DNA of 64,000 bases from CAYSEW01 sp964430245 (lineage in GTDB: Bacteria; Bacteroidota; Bacteroidia; Flavobacteriales_D; Parvicellaceae), in assembly GCA_964430245.1 (NCBI GenBank), contig CAYSEW010000004.1, forward strand, positions 1 through 64,000, given 5' to 3'. The position numbers were made by a program, and so were the translations under genes. Positions within the stretch are counted from its first letter, which is position 1; each line of letters starts with the position of its first letter. Below, piece after piece: positions 17,168-24,853 of the stretch. The notes beneath the pieces were generated by a model. It ran no database searches, had not been told where the DNA came from, and saw only the letters and a list, made by a program, of their open reading frames with translations.

Positions 17168-18409
17168 TTATTCTTTAATCACCTGGATCATCTGAAAATT
17201 ATTTTCATAATTAACCTGAACCAAATAAGCTCCTTTATTTAAATCATATAGACTAATGCTTCTACTATTATCAGTAAAAAGCAATCTTCCAGATAAATCA
17301 TATACATTCACAGTAATTAAACCATTGTAATCTCCAAGGTCAATATTTAAAAGATCATGAGTAGGATTAGGATAAACATTTAATGCTATTGACAGATCAT
17401 TTGTATTAGCAGTTCCACATGGTCCAGAACAATGATGATTAAAAGTAGTTATTGGATCTACATGAATTAACCAATTAGTATTAGCATAGGTTTCATCATC
17501 AACTTCTACACAAACAAGATCCTGATTAGAAGAAGCATAGAAATACATAAAATTGATGTTATTACCATTTTTAACATTTAAACATCTTAACTTATTATTC
17601 TTGCAATTCAATCCTCTTAGCATTGAATTTGTTCTAATATCTAGATCCTTTATATTATTATCTGCACAATTCAATTGTTCTAATAAGGAATTGAAAGTAA
17701 GGTCTAGCTCATTTAACACATTAGCCTGACAATTTAAATAATTCAATGCTCCATTTTGCGTCACATTAATTTCATTCAATAAATTATACGCGAAATTCAA
17801 TGTTGTTAAATTATTATTAAATCCAACATTTAAAGCTGTTAAAATATTGTATGAACAATTTAAAGCTGTTAAATTATTTAACCCAAATAAATCTAATTGA
17901 GACATTAGATTATTGTTACAATAAATAGTATGAAGATTTGTATTTGAAGATAAATCTAAAGATGACAAATGATTAGACTCACATGCCAAATGTTCTAAAT
18001 TAATATTGTTAGATAGATCTAATTCTGGCAATGAGTTAAAACCACAATTTAAAAAAGTCAACGCTGTATTATTAGAAAGGTCTAATTGCGTTAGCTCATT
18101 TCCAAAACAATTTAAAATAGACAAATTTGTATTTTGAGATAAAGGTAAATTAGTAATATCATTGTGTATACAATTCAATGACTGTAATGATGTAAATGCC
18201 TCAATTCCCGTTAGATCTACTATATTTTTATACGAAATATTCAGGTATTGAATATTATTTACACTGGCAGTAGGTACAACACCATCAACTACATCTTTAT
18301 CAATTCCAAGATCAATAAGTGCTTGTTCAAAATTAGGATCTAAAATAAGCGTGTTTTGCCCTTGAATCAGCAAGGGAAAAAGCAATAAAGAAAATAATAT
18401 TTTTTTCAT
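17168..18409 (-). CDS. Secreted leucine-rich repeat protein with T9SS type A sorting domain
   Basis: The 413-residue protein has a signal peptide (KKILFSLLLFPLLIQGQ). From about residue 78 to 288 it has ten consecutive repeats of exactly 21 residues with the pattern LxCxxNxLxxLDLSxNxxLxx. A cysteine occupies the same place in most repeats, with an asparagine ladder three residues later. A linker follows, then a type A sorting domain beginning VYPNPTHDLLNIDL near residue 340. The protein is expected at the cell surface; LRR solenoids usually bind other proteins or glycans, and the ligand here is unknown. The downstream side is closed by the terminator at 17116; upstream lies ~250 bases of very AT-rich DNA. 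Confidence 0.88.
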   Translation of the reverse strand: MKKILFSLLLFPLLIQGQNTLILDPNFEQALIDLGIDKDVVDGVVPTASVNNIQYLNISYKNIVDLTGIEAFTSLQSLNCIHNDITNLPLSQNTNLSILNCFGNELTQLDLSNNTALTFLNCGFNSLPELDLSNNINLEHLACESNHLSSLDLSSNTNLHTIYCNNNLMSQLDLFGLNNLTALNCSYNILTALNVGFNNNLTTLNFAYNLLNEINVTQNGALNYLNCQANVLNELDLTFNSLLEQLNCADNNIKDLDIRTNSMLRGLNCKNNKLRCLNVKNGNNINFMYFYASSNQDLVCVEVDDETYANTNWLIHVDPITTFNHHCSGPCGTANTNDLSIALNVYPNPTHDLLNIDLGDYNGLITVNVYDLSGRLLFTDNSRSISLYDLNKGAYLVQVNYENNFQMIQVIKE

Positions 18410-18666
18410 CGTTTTTTAAATTTTGCGCGAAATTAGAACAATTTAACTGACAAAAAAATATAATTGCATTATTTATGCAGCATTTGACATATTATAATAT
18501 TTATATATATAAAAACGTATTTATATTTTATTATACATATTTAAATTAAAATATTATTTTAAATATTAGTGGTGGCTAATATAAATTAGATTTTAAAGAC
18601 TTATGATCTGCAGAATATTTGTTTAAACAAAGAAAGAAAAACCACAATATAAAATTACATTTGACC
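18410..18666. other. AT-rich divergent intergenic region
   Basis: This gap separates the divergent LRR and acyltransferase genes. It is almost pure A and T between 18480 and 18590. An AATATTTG at about 18614-18621, one mismatch from TAnnTTTG, may be the -7 element of the acyltransferase gene. I see no coding sequence or structured RNA. Confidence 0.4.
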
Positions 18667-19245
18667 ATGTTTCGAATTATAAGTGCATTAATATTTAAAA
18701 TCAAAGGCTGGAAAGTTAAAATTGACCCAAAACTTATAAAGAATAACAAGCAATTTGTACTATTAGGCATTCCCCACACTTCCAATTGGGATGCTGTTTA
18801 TTTTACAGGAGCTGTTTTTTTAGGGAAAATTAAAACTCATTTTTTAATTAAAAAAGAATGGATGCGCTTTCCTTTTAACCTAATTTTCAAACCTATTGGA
18901 GGTATAGGTGTAAATAACAAATCTAAAAATGGTTCAAAATCTTCAATAGTGATTGAAGAAATTGTTCAACTATTCAATGAAAAGAAGGAATTGATCATTG
19001 CAATAGCTCCAGAAGGAACCAGAAGCTTTAATCCGTATTGGAAAACAGGTTTTTATCAAATAGCTCTTCAGTCAAAAGTCCCTATTGCACTTGGTTTTTT
19101 AGATTATAAAAACAAAATAGCAGGGATTACAGATATTTTTCTTCCAACAGGAAACTTACAAGCCGACTTATTAAAGATTAGTGACTATTATACAAAATTT
19201 ACCGGTAAAAATCATGATCAATATTCAGGTTATAAAAACAAATAA
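18667..19245 (+). CDS. Lysophospholipid acyltransferase family protein (PlsC-like)
   Basis: The 192-residue protein shows the acyltransferase motif I as HTSNWD (His37, Asp42) and motif III as PEGTR (115-119). It lacks a strong membrane span beyond a weakly hydrophobic N-terminus. Members acylate lysophosphatidic acid or related lysolipids; some act on ornithine or glycine lipids in Bacteroidota. The ATG at 18667 was chosen because an upstream in-frame ATG at 18619 sits on the likely promoter element and adds a non-conserved basic extension. The next gene overlaps its 3' end by ~32 bases. Confidence 0.82.
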   Translation: MFRIISALIFKIKGWKVKIDPKLIKNNKQFVLLGIPHTSNWDAVYFTGAVFLGKIKTHFLIKKEWMRFPFNLIFKPIGGIGVNNKSKNGSKSSIVIEEIVQLFNEKKELIIAIAPEGTRSFNPYWKTGFYQIALQSKVPIALGFLDYKNKIAGITDIFLPTGNLQADLLKISDYYTKFTGKNHDQYSGYKNK

Positions 19246-19711
19246 CCCATTATTTAATTCATTATCTATCTCCTCCATAAATCCAATTATATCACAGCTA
19301 AAAGAAGCATTAAAAGACAACAATAATGCATGGAGAATTGCTTGGAGAATTGGACACAAAATAACAAAAAACGATGAGTGTATTATACCACATATAGACG
19401 CTATTATAGCTGCTTTAAATTGTAAAAAAGATGGCCACCAGCGAGAATTATTGAAAATTCTTGAAAAAATGGACCTGAATGAAACACAAGAAGGATTACT
19501 TTTCAATGAATGTATTATAATTTGGAAAAAAACAGATAAGATTCCATCGGTTAGAATTAAAGCTTTTCAAATTTTAAGTAAAATTGCAAATGATTATCCT
19601 GAATTAAAAAAAGAGCTCATACATTTCACTTCGAATGAATACACAAACACCTTAGGAAAAGGTATTAGACAATCATTTAACAAAATGATCATTTCTATGG
19701 ATATGAAATAA
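19214..19711 (+). CDS. Hypothetical HEAT-like helical protein
   Basis: The ATG at 19214 gives 165 residues and overlaps the acyltransferase gene by 32 bases in another frame; the ATG at 19181 would give a 65-base overlap. The sequence is helical and repetitive in style (NNAWRIAWRIGHKI, HQRELLKILEKMDL, VRIKAFQILSKIANDYPELKKEL), resembling HEAT/ARM solenoids seen in uncharacterised Bacteroidota proteins. No catalytic motif is recognised. Overlap suggests coupling to the acyltransferase, but no functional link is known. Confidence 0.6.
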   Translation: MINIQVIKTNNPLFNSLSISSINPIISQLKEALKDNNNAWRIAWRIGHKITKNDECIIPHIDAIIAALNCKKDGHQRELLKILEKMDLNETQEGLLFNECIIIWKKTDKIPSVRIKAFQILSKIANDYPELKKELIHFTSNEYTNTLGKGIRQSFNKMIISMDMK

Positions 19712-19743
19712 CCTTTTATTAAATAAAACGTCTTTATATATAT

Positions 19744-20481
19744 ATGAAAGCTATATCCCAATTAATCTTATTCATTTTTTTTAGCACAAATTTAATTGGG
19801 CAACAAACAGACTCAACATTTAACGAAAATATAAGAATTGGGGCTACTTATTCTCCTGATTATTGTTACCGAACTTTAACCACAGATGTAAACATCAATA
19901 ATCAATCAATTAAAGAATGGAGAGATTCTATTGAAATTCCCAAATTTGGATATACTACTGGAATTACTTTATTTTTTCCATTATCTCATCGTTTATCAAT
20001 TGAAACAGGAGTCTTATTTTCGAAAAAAGGAGAAAAAACAAAACAAATAGATGTAAGCTTCATCAATTCACCGGGTGGAACTATTCAGCCCATGAATATT
20101 GCTTACAATTATCATTATCACTACTTAGACATACCACTAAAGCTAAATTATTACATTCTTAAAAAGCCATCTATTTTTATGTCTGGAGGCATATCTACCA
20201 ATGTATTTTTGCAAGAAAAAACCACAAGCACAATTGAACATTCTGATGGCTCTATTACAACCAATACAGCATTAGTGAATTCTGAAATGAACATGATCAA
20301 TCTTGCAGGAATAATAGGACTTGGGTTTGAAGGAGAAATTTTAAAAATAGGTGCCAGCAATGCTTTAATTCGTATAGAACCCATATTTAGACAATCAATC
20401 ATTAGCATAATAGATGCGCCAATAAATGGATACAGCTATTCATTTGGAATCAATTTTGGGATAATCTATAATTTATATTAA
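19744..20481 (+). CDS. Predicted outer-membrane beta-barrel protein (PorT-like)
   Basis: The 245-residue protein has a signal peptide (ISQLILFIFFSTNLIGQ) and a body of alternating beta-strands, for example GYTTGITLFFPLSHRLSIETGVLFSKKG, with a hydrophobic C-terminal strand ending in NFGIIYNLY. This matches the small outer-membrane barrel families abundant in Bacteroidota. No ligand or substrate can be inferred. Confidence 0.7.
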   Translation: MKAISQLILFIFFSTNLIGQQTDSTFNENIRIGATYSPDYCYRTLTTDVNINNQSIKEWRDSIEIPKFGYTTGITLFFPLSHRLSIETGVLFSKKGEKTKQIDVSFINSPGGTIQPMNIAYNYHYHYLDIPLKLNYYILKKPSIFMSGGISTNVFLQEKTTSTIEHSDGSITTNTALVNSEMNMINLAGIIGLGFEGEILKIGASNALIRIEPIFRQSIISIIDAPINGYSYSFGINFGIIYNLY

Positions 20482-20498
20482 GTCCTAACCTATTTATA

Positions 20499-21218
20499 AT
20501 GAAAGAACAAGAATATATTATAAATGGGATTACCATCAAGCTATCCAAAAACAGCAAAGCAAAAAACATAAGTATTACCATTCAACCATTTAAAGGAGTA
20601 AGAGTAACTGTTCCAAGATATGTTACATATAAACAAGCACTTTCATTTGTAAATCATAAAATAGAATGGATTAAAACTAAACACACTAAAATAAAAAACA
20701 CTGAAACCAATTATTCAGCTTTTAATATAAACACGACTTTCTCAACAAGAAATCATAAACTTGTCATACAACAAAAAAACATAACGAAAATCAACTCTAA
20801 AATAAAAGATGGGGAAATTATCATCAATGTACCATTTACTGAAACGGTTGAAAAAATTGAGATTCAACAATACATCAGACATAAAATAGAAGAAGCATGG
20901 AGATTAGAGGCTAAAGAGCTTTTACCAAATCGCATAGATGTACTTGCAAAAAAACTCCAATTAAATTACAATAAACTCAACATTAAAAACACAAGATCCA
21001 GATGGGGTAGCTGTTCTTACAACAACAATATAAATTTAAGCCTTCATTTAATGAGGTTACCCGACCATTTAATAGATTATGTGATTTTACATGAGCTTGC
21101 TCATACAAAAGTTAAAAACCATAGTCATGATTTTTGGGACTTCTTAGATCAACTTACATATAAAAGTGCAAGATCATTAGATAAAGAGTTAAAAAACTAC
21201 AGCCTTAGAATTTACTAA
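20499..21218 (+). CDS. YgjP-like zinc metallopeptidase domain protein (M48-related)
   Basis: The 239-residue protein shows the family signature RSRWGSCS (167-172) before the zinc site HELAH (198-202), with a third ligand in KNHSHDFW (His208). The N-terminal half (KAKNISITIQPFKGVRVTVPR) is the usual YgjP beta domain. Family members are predicted cytoplasmic zinc metallopeptidases of unclear substrate; some are linked to restriction-modification or stress loci, but neither is present here. It is convergent with the DUF1287 gene, 5 bases away. Confidence 0.85.
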   Translation: MKEQEYIINGITIKLSKNSKAKNISITIQPFKGVRVTVPRYVTYKQALSFVNHKIEWIKTKHTKIKNTETNYSAFNINTTFSTRNHKLVIQQKNITKINSKIKDGEIIINVPFTETVEKIEIQQYIRHKIEEAWRLEAKELLPNRIDVLAKKLQLNYNKLNIKNTRSRWGSCSYNNNINLSLHLMRLPDHLIDYVILHELAHTKVKNHSHDFWDFLDQLTYKSARSLDKELKNYSLRIY

Positions 21219-21223
21219 ACTAA

Positions 21224-21925
21224 TCAGGGTTCATAAGAATAATGCCCTTTAATATGTGCATTGAACATAAAATCTTCAACTGCCTGCCCCCCTCCTACGT
21301 TATGTACCATTAGATGTCTTGACCCATCAGCCGTTTTTCTATTAACGACTATTCCAATATGATCAATTCCGCCAGGTCCTCCTAATTCCCACCATATTAT
21401 ATCACCAGGCTGATAGTCACCTGGATCATCTGTCACCTCAAGTTTCTTACCATGCCTAGTGAAAAACACTGCTAAATTTGGAACTCTCCTATGATCTATA
21501 TTCTTATCTATCCTATCAACCCTAGAATAAGCTGATTTACTTTTCAGTATATCTTCATGCAACTCTTTTTGAAGATCAATATCTAAAACCCTGTATGCCC
21601 TAATAATCACATCTGTACATACCCCTGTCTTAGGGTCAACATCTCCACCAGGATATTCCAATGAAACATAAGATGGATCATATACAATACTTCTATCTTC
21701 AATAGACTCACCAGCAGCAGCTAACTTTTGACCAAATGTAAGCTCCTGCTCAAGGTCAGGCTGGACCTTCACAACATTCGGCACCTCTTCACTAGATGAG
21801 CTTAAAACCTCTTTTTCATTTATTTCATGAGTAGAATTATTTTCAGATTGTCCTTCTGCTTCTGATATACCACAAGCATTTGCTAGCAGCAAAAGGAAGA
21901 TAAATAAGTATTGCAAGGATTTCAT
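21224..21925 (-). CDS. DUF1287 lipoprotein (NlpC/P60-like fold)
   Basis: The 233-residue protein begins with a lipoprotein-type signal (LQYLFIFLLLLANAC) followed by a Ser/Glu-rich linker. The DUF1287 domain covers roughly residues 65-233, with TGVCTDVIIRAYR supplying a likely catalytic cysteine, then QPGDIIWWELGG, GIDHIGIVV and LMVHNVGGGQ, the histidine-containing motifs of a papain-like amidase fold. The family is predicted to act on peptidoglycan peptides or similar amides in the envelope; direct evidence is lacking. The lipobox (ANAC) is not canonical. Confidence 0.82.
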   Translation of the reverse strand: MKSLQYLFIFLLLLANACGISEAEGQSENNSTHEINEKEVLSSSSEEVPNVVKVQPDLEQELTFGQKLAAAGESIEDRSIVYDPSYVSLEYPGGDVDPKTGVCTDVIIRAYRVLDIDLQKELHEDILKSKSAYSRVDRIDKNIDHRRVPNLAVFFTRHGKKLEVTDDPGDYQPGDIIWWELGGPGGIDHIGIVVNRKTADGSRHLMVHNVGGGQAVEDFMFNAHIKGHYSYEP

Positions 21926-21982
21926 TTTAGTAAATTTTTATGGTTCTATTCATATAATAACAATCTCTTAAAAAGGAACGAA

Positions 21983-22771
21983 ATGGCAAAGATTAAAATA
22001 ATAAATCCAATTTTACGTTATATCATTAAATCATTAATTTTATTTATGAACTTATTTAAATGGCATAACAACATTGTCAATAAAACCATGATAAATTTAG
22101 GCATAAGTAATTATCAAGCCCTGTGGCTGGCTTTTATAAAAGGCATAATAATAGGAGCTGCAATTATATTCTTTATAAGCTGTAATAAACAATCAAAAGA
22201 TAACATCATACATCAAATTGTAGATGAAGAATATGTTGTAATTAGAGATGTTGCTACTTTACAAACAAGCAACGACCCTATCTCTAGCCACATAGACAGT
22301 ATTCTTTCTGGTTTTATCAATACAACTATTATTTCAACAGGACAAAAAGGATTGGATCTTGATGGTGATGAATCAACAGATCTCTATTTTGAAATTATCG
22401 ACCTTCAACCATATAATCCTGGCGGGCTTCCTACTCATTTTGATTCTTTAGCTGCTAGAGCTGGATCATCCTCTATACAATTTTTAGATAATTCAACATG
22501 GCATTATGCAGATGCCTTAGATCAAAATAATTTAATAGACAACTCTCAACATTGGAGCTCTGACAATATAGTATTGGGCACTTTTATGAATAGCGGCCAA
22601 TTCAATGGTCATGGCAACAAATATTTAGGCATAAGAATACCTAATGGCAACGACTACAATTATGGTTGGGTGAAGTTATATTGCAGTGAACACAATGACA
22701 CACTAAGAATTCAAGAGTACGCTTACAATGAAACAATTAACAATAGTATTCTAGCGGGGGAAACTGAATAA
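21983..22771 (+). CDS. Hypothetical membrane-anchored protein
   Basis: Starting at the ATG at 21983 the protein has 262 residues. It has an unusual N-terminal ~65 residues with two hydrophobic stretches (around ILRYIIKSLILFMNLF and AFIKGIIIGAAIIFFISC) before an acidic secreted-looking domain. The second stretch ends in FFISC, so a lipoprotein starting at the internal ATG (Met37) is an alternative. The distal region (GLDLDGDESTDLYFEI, GNKYLGIRIPNGNDYNYGWVKL) resembles beta-rich surface domains seen in Bacteroidota proteins that describe how text-like, Gly/Asn-rich strands pack. No function is assigned. A weak palindromic A/T hairpin follows at 22771-22796. Confidence 0.6.
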   Translation: MAKIKIINPILRYIIKSLILFMNLFKWHNNIVNKTMINLGISNYQALWLAFIKGIIIGAAIIFFISCNKQSKDNIIHQIVDEEYVVIRDVATLQTSNDPISSHIDSILSGFINTTIISTGQKGLDLDGDESTDLYFEIIDLQPYNPGGLPTHFDSLAARAGSSSIQFLDNSTWHYADALDQNNLIDNSQHWSSDNIVLGTFMNSGQFNGHGNKYLGIRIPNGNDYNYGWVKLYCSEHNDTLRIQEYAYNETINNSILAGETE

Positions 22772-22819
22772 AAAAATTAAACTAGTTTGATTTTTTAAAT
22801 ACGGGGTAGTGTCTAAAAA

Positions 22820-22990
22820 TTATGAACCGCAGCCTATACAGTCAAAATGCGAATCAGTTGGCTTAACACCATTGACTTTCATTTCCAAATTATGAATTTT
22901 ATCACGGATCTCCATGTCTTCCATCATGTTGCCGGTTAGCTTTCCTTTTAATTCTTCGATCTGTTGTTTCAGCATGTCTAGTTCATTCAT
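22820..22990 (-). CDS. Small coiled-coil protein with C-terminal CxGCGS motif
   Basis: The ATG at 22990 gives a 56-residue protein; an ATG 30 bases upstream adds ten residues. It opens with a predicted coiled coil (LDMLKQQIEELKGKL), continues with DMEIRDKIHNLEMKVNGVKPTDS and ends in DCIGCGS. The two C-terminal cysteines could bind metal or form a redox pair. The composition and clean helical heptads support a real gene. I recall similar short Bacteroidota proteins, but this needs a search. It is convergent with the upstream gene and probably monocistronic. Confidence 0.65.
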   Translation of the reverse strand: MNELDMLKQQIEELKGKLTGNMMEDMEIRDKIHNLEMKVNGVKPTDSHFDCIGCGS

Positions 22991-23184
22991 AAGCGTGGAT
23001 TTATTAGTAATTAATAGCATCGAAAATAAATAATCAACGTGAATTTTTCACCAGCTAAAAAACATACTTATTAAAAACGTTATTAACAATCATCCATTTA
23101 ATCTATAAGTCAATGCATTATAAATATCAATGGTTAATAACTATGCATAATCGTTAAAAAGTTATTTAAGCATTATTAATAATA

Positions 23185-24363
23185 CTAAACAATTCCATCC
23201 TTTTTAAGTTTCAAAACTTCATCATTTTCATAACCTAATTCTTTTAAAATCGCATCAGTATGCTCTCCAAGTAGTGGCGCAGATTGATAAATATCAAATT
23301 TGAAATTTGAAAATTTAACAGGAAATGAAAATTGACTTACTAACCCCTCTTGAGAATGCTGGTGAGTCACCACTACCTCCCGGTCTTCGACATGAGGTTG
23401 TTCTAATGCTTCATCTATTGTCAAAACAGGAGACAAACAACAATCAACACCATTAAAATGATCTACCCATTCAAGCATTGTTTTTTCTTTAAAGATTTCA
23501 ATTAAAGTTTCATACACTTCTGTTGAGCTGCCACCTCTCTCTAAATGTCTTGCAATTAAATCTTCACGACTCAACGCCTTACAAAACCTTTCCCAAAATT
23601 TATATTCTAGAGCAGCCAGAGCCATATATCTATTGTCTTTTGTTGGATATAATTGATAACAATGCAACAGCCCATTAAGCATATCTGAAAGATCAATACC
23701 AAATAGCTCTTTACTTTTTATATTAGACATTCCTACAACAGAATGAGAAAGCAAGCCATCCATAATAGAGACATCTAAATACTGACCAACACCTTGAGTC
23801 TTTTGCTGAAGAATGGCTGCCATTATACTCATTGCTCCACAAGCAGTACCTCCAATTAGATCACCTATCTGTATATTAGGTATAGAAGGCAAACCATTCG
23901 ATCTCGGAGTAGGCTTTATGACTCCTGCATATGCTAAAAAATTAAGATCATGACCTGCTAATTGACTATAAGGGCCTGTTTGACCATAACCCGTAATAGA
24001 ACAATAAACTATACTTGGATTTATTTGTTGAATTTCTTTATAACCTATGCCTAGTTTATCGACAACTCCTGGTCGAAAGCTTTCAATAACAACATCTGCT
24101 TTTTTAGCTAATTCTAAAAAAACTTTTTTACCCTCTTTCTTTTTTAAATCTAATGTCAAAGACCTTTTGTTTCGATTGATAGCCAAAAAAAACTTCGAAA
24201 TATTCTTTTGAAATGGCGGTACTGCACGAGCATAATCGCCAGCCACTGGATCCTCAATTTTAATAACATTCGCCCCAAGATCGGCAAGATGCAAGGTACA
24301 CATCGGACCAGGTAACAATCTAGTTAAATCAAGAATCTTAATATTTTCCAATGGTTTATTCAT
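23185..24363 (-). CDS. CaiB/BaiF family CoA-transferase, AMACR-like
   Basis: The 392-residue protein is a class III CoA-transferase family member. It has the N-terminal nucleotide-fold signature LLPGPMCTLHLADLGANVIKIE, the RNKRSLTLDLK motif, and GYGQTGPYSQLAGHDLNF with His138-Asp139. The GHD motif and the later IGDLIGG aspartate correspond to residues used by alpha-methylacyl-CoA racemases, so racemase activity is more likely than classic CoA transfer. It stands alone between a small gene and the ilv leader, so the acyl-CoA substrate cannot be deduced from neighbours. Confidence 0.8.
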   Translation of the reverse strand: MNKPLENIKILDLTRLLPGPMCTLHLADLGANVIKIEDPVAGDYARAVPPFQKNISKFFLAINRNKRSLTLDLKKKEGKKVFLELAKKADVVIESFRPGVVDKLGIGYKEIQQINPSIVYCSITGYGQTGPYSQLAGHDLNFLAYAGVIKPTPRSNGLPSIPNIQIGDLIGGTACGAMSIMAAILQQKTQGVGQYLDVSIMDGLLSHSVVGMSNIKSKELFGIDLSDMLNGLLHCYQLYPTKDNRYMALAALEYKFWERFCKALSREDLIARHLERGGSSTEVYETLIEIFKEKTMLEWVDHFNGVDCCLSPVLTIDEALEQPHVEDREVVVTHQHSQEGLVSQFSFPVKFSNFKFDIYQSAPLLGEHTDAILKELGYENDEVLKLKKDGIV

Positions 24364-24525
24364 GTAGCTATAATTGAAAATTATTAGTTATAAAAAAGGA
24401 CACTAATTCTTTAAATCATACATACTCTATCATGAGCATCTAATTTGGTCTAAATTTAAAAAAGAAATACTCAATTGTATTTTTATCTGTTACAAATTAA
24501 TTTTATAATTTTTTTAAATTAATAT

Positions 24526-24556
24526 TTTGTAGTTTAAAATTGTCGCATTAGTTTTG
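24526..24556 (+). promoter_or_regulatory. Predicted promoter of the ilv operon
   Basis: TTTG at 24526-24529 and TAGTTTTG at 24549-24556 are separated by 19 bases, the canonical Bacteroidota -33/-7 arrangement. Transcription would start about 5 bases later, just before the first leader peptide ATG at 24566. Confidence 0.75.
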
Positions 24557-24565
24557 TACTAAGAA

Positions 24566-24634
24566 ATGAGAAATAAACAAAATATACTATCTACAATTAT
24601 TAGCATTATCGCAATTATTTGCAAGCAGTGCTAA
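24566..24634 (+). CDS. ilv operon leader peptide 1 (isoleucine-rich)
   Basis: A 22-codon open frame directly downstream of the predicted start site encodes MRNKQNILSTIISIIAII followed by Cys-Lys-Gln-Cys. Seven isoleucines and one leucine are present and no valine; the Ile codons cluster at positions 7 and 11-18. The stop codon TAA (24632-24634) overlaps AAGGATGG (24633-24640), which pairs perfectly over 8 bases with CCATCCTT (24669-24676) of the following terminator. A ribosome stalled at Ile codons leaves this arm free to form the antiterminator; one reaching the stop codon covers it and allows termination. This is classic amino-acid attenuation. Confidence 0.88.
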   Translation: MRNKQNILSTIISIIAIICKQC

Positions 24635-24661
24635 GGATGGTATATTAAAATAACTATATGT

Positions 24662-24693
24662 AAAAAAGCCATCCTTACCGGATGGCTTTTTTT
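24662..24693 (+). terminator. ilv attenuator terminator 1
   Basis: A run of A plus GCCATCC pairs with GGATGGC plus a run of seven T around a TTACC loop (13 pairs counting A-T pairs). Its 5' arm is the target of the antiterminator sequence that overlaps the leader 1 stop codon. Confidence 0.9.
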
Positions 24694-24710
24694 AGTTTAA
24701 AGAAATTAAA

Positions 24711-24773
24711 ATGAATAAAAAACAAATTATAATCAGCATCAACCTAATTATTATTATTCCAATGATAACGTGA
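24711..24773 (+). CDS. ilv operon leader peptide 2 (isoleucine-rich)
   Basis: A second short frame of 20 codons encodes MNKKQIIISINLIIIIPMIT, with nine isoleucines, one leucine and no valine. Its TGA stop (24771-24773) begins TGAGAAGG (24771-24778), perfectly complementary over 8 bases to CCTTCTCA (24805-24812) in the second terminator. The geometry repeats that of leader 1, so the two units act in series on the same transcript. Both leaders start with a similar basic N-terminus, hinting at duplication, although the RNA arms differ in sequence. Confidence 0.88.
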   Translation: MNKKQIIISINLIIIIPMIT

Positions 24774-24800
24774 GAAGGCTATATATAATTTAAAACAGTT

Positions 24801-24834
24801 AAGCCCTTCTCACTTCGAGAGGGGCTTTTTTTTT
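24801..24834 (+). terminator. ilv attenuator terminator 2
   Basis: AAGCCCTTCTC pairs with GAGAGGGGCTT (11 pairs, one G-U) around an ACTTC loop, followed by nine T. It lies 20 bases before ilvE and competes with the antiterminator formed by the leader 2 stop-codon region. Confidence 0.9.
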
Positions 24835-24853
24835 ACAATAAAAAAACAAAACC

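Noticed and set aside
18619..18666. Longer start for the acyltransferase
   Set aside because: The extension is basic and non-conserved in style and covers the likely promoter element.
22771..22796. A/T palindrome between convergent genes
   Set aside because: It could be a weak bidirectional terminator, but the stem is nearly all A-T pairs with mismatches; not listed as a feature.
23079..23141. Inverted repeat GTTATTAAC / GTTAATAAC separated by ~45 bases in the gap before the CoA-transferase gene
   Set aside because: The arms are short and made almost only of A and T, in a very AT-rich gap, so chance is a sufficient explanation.
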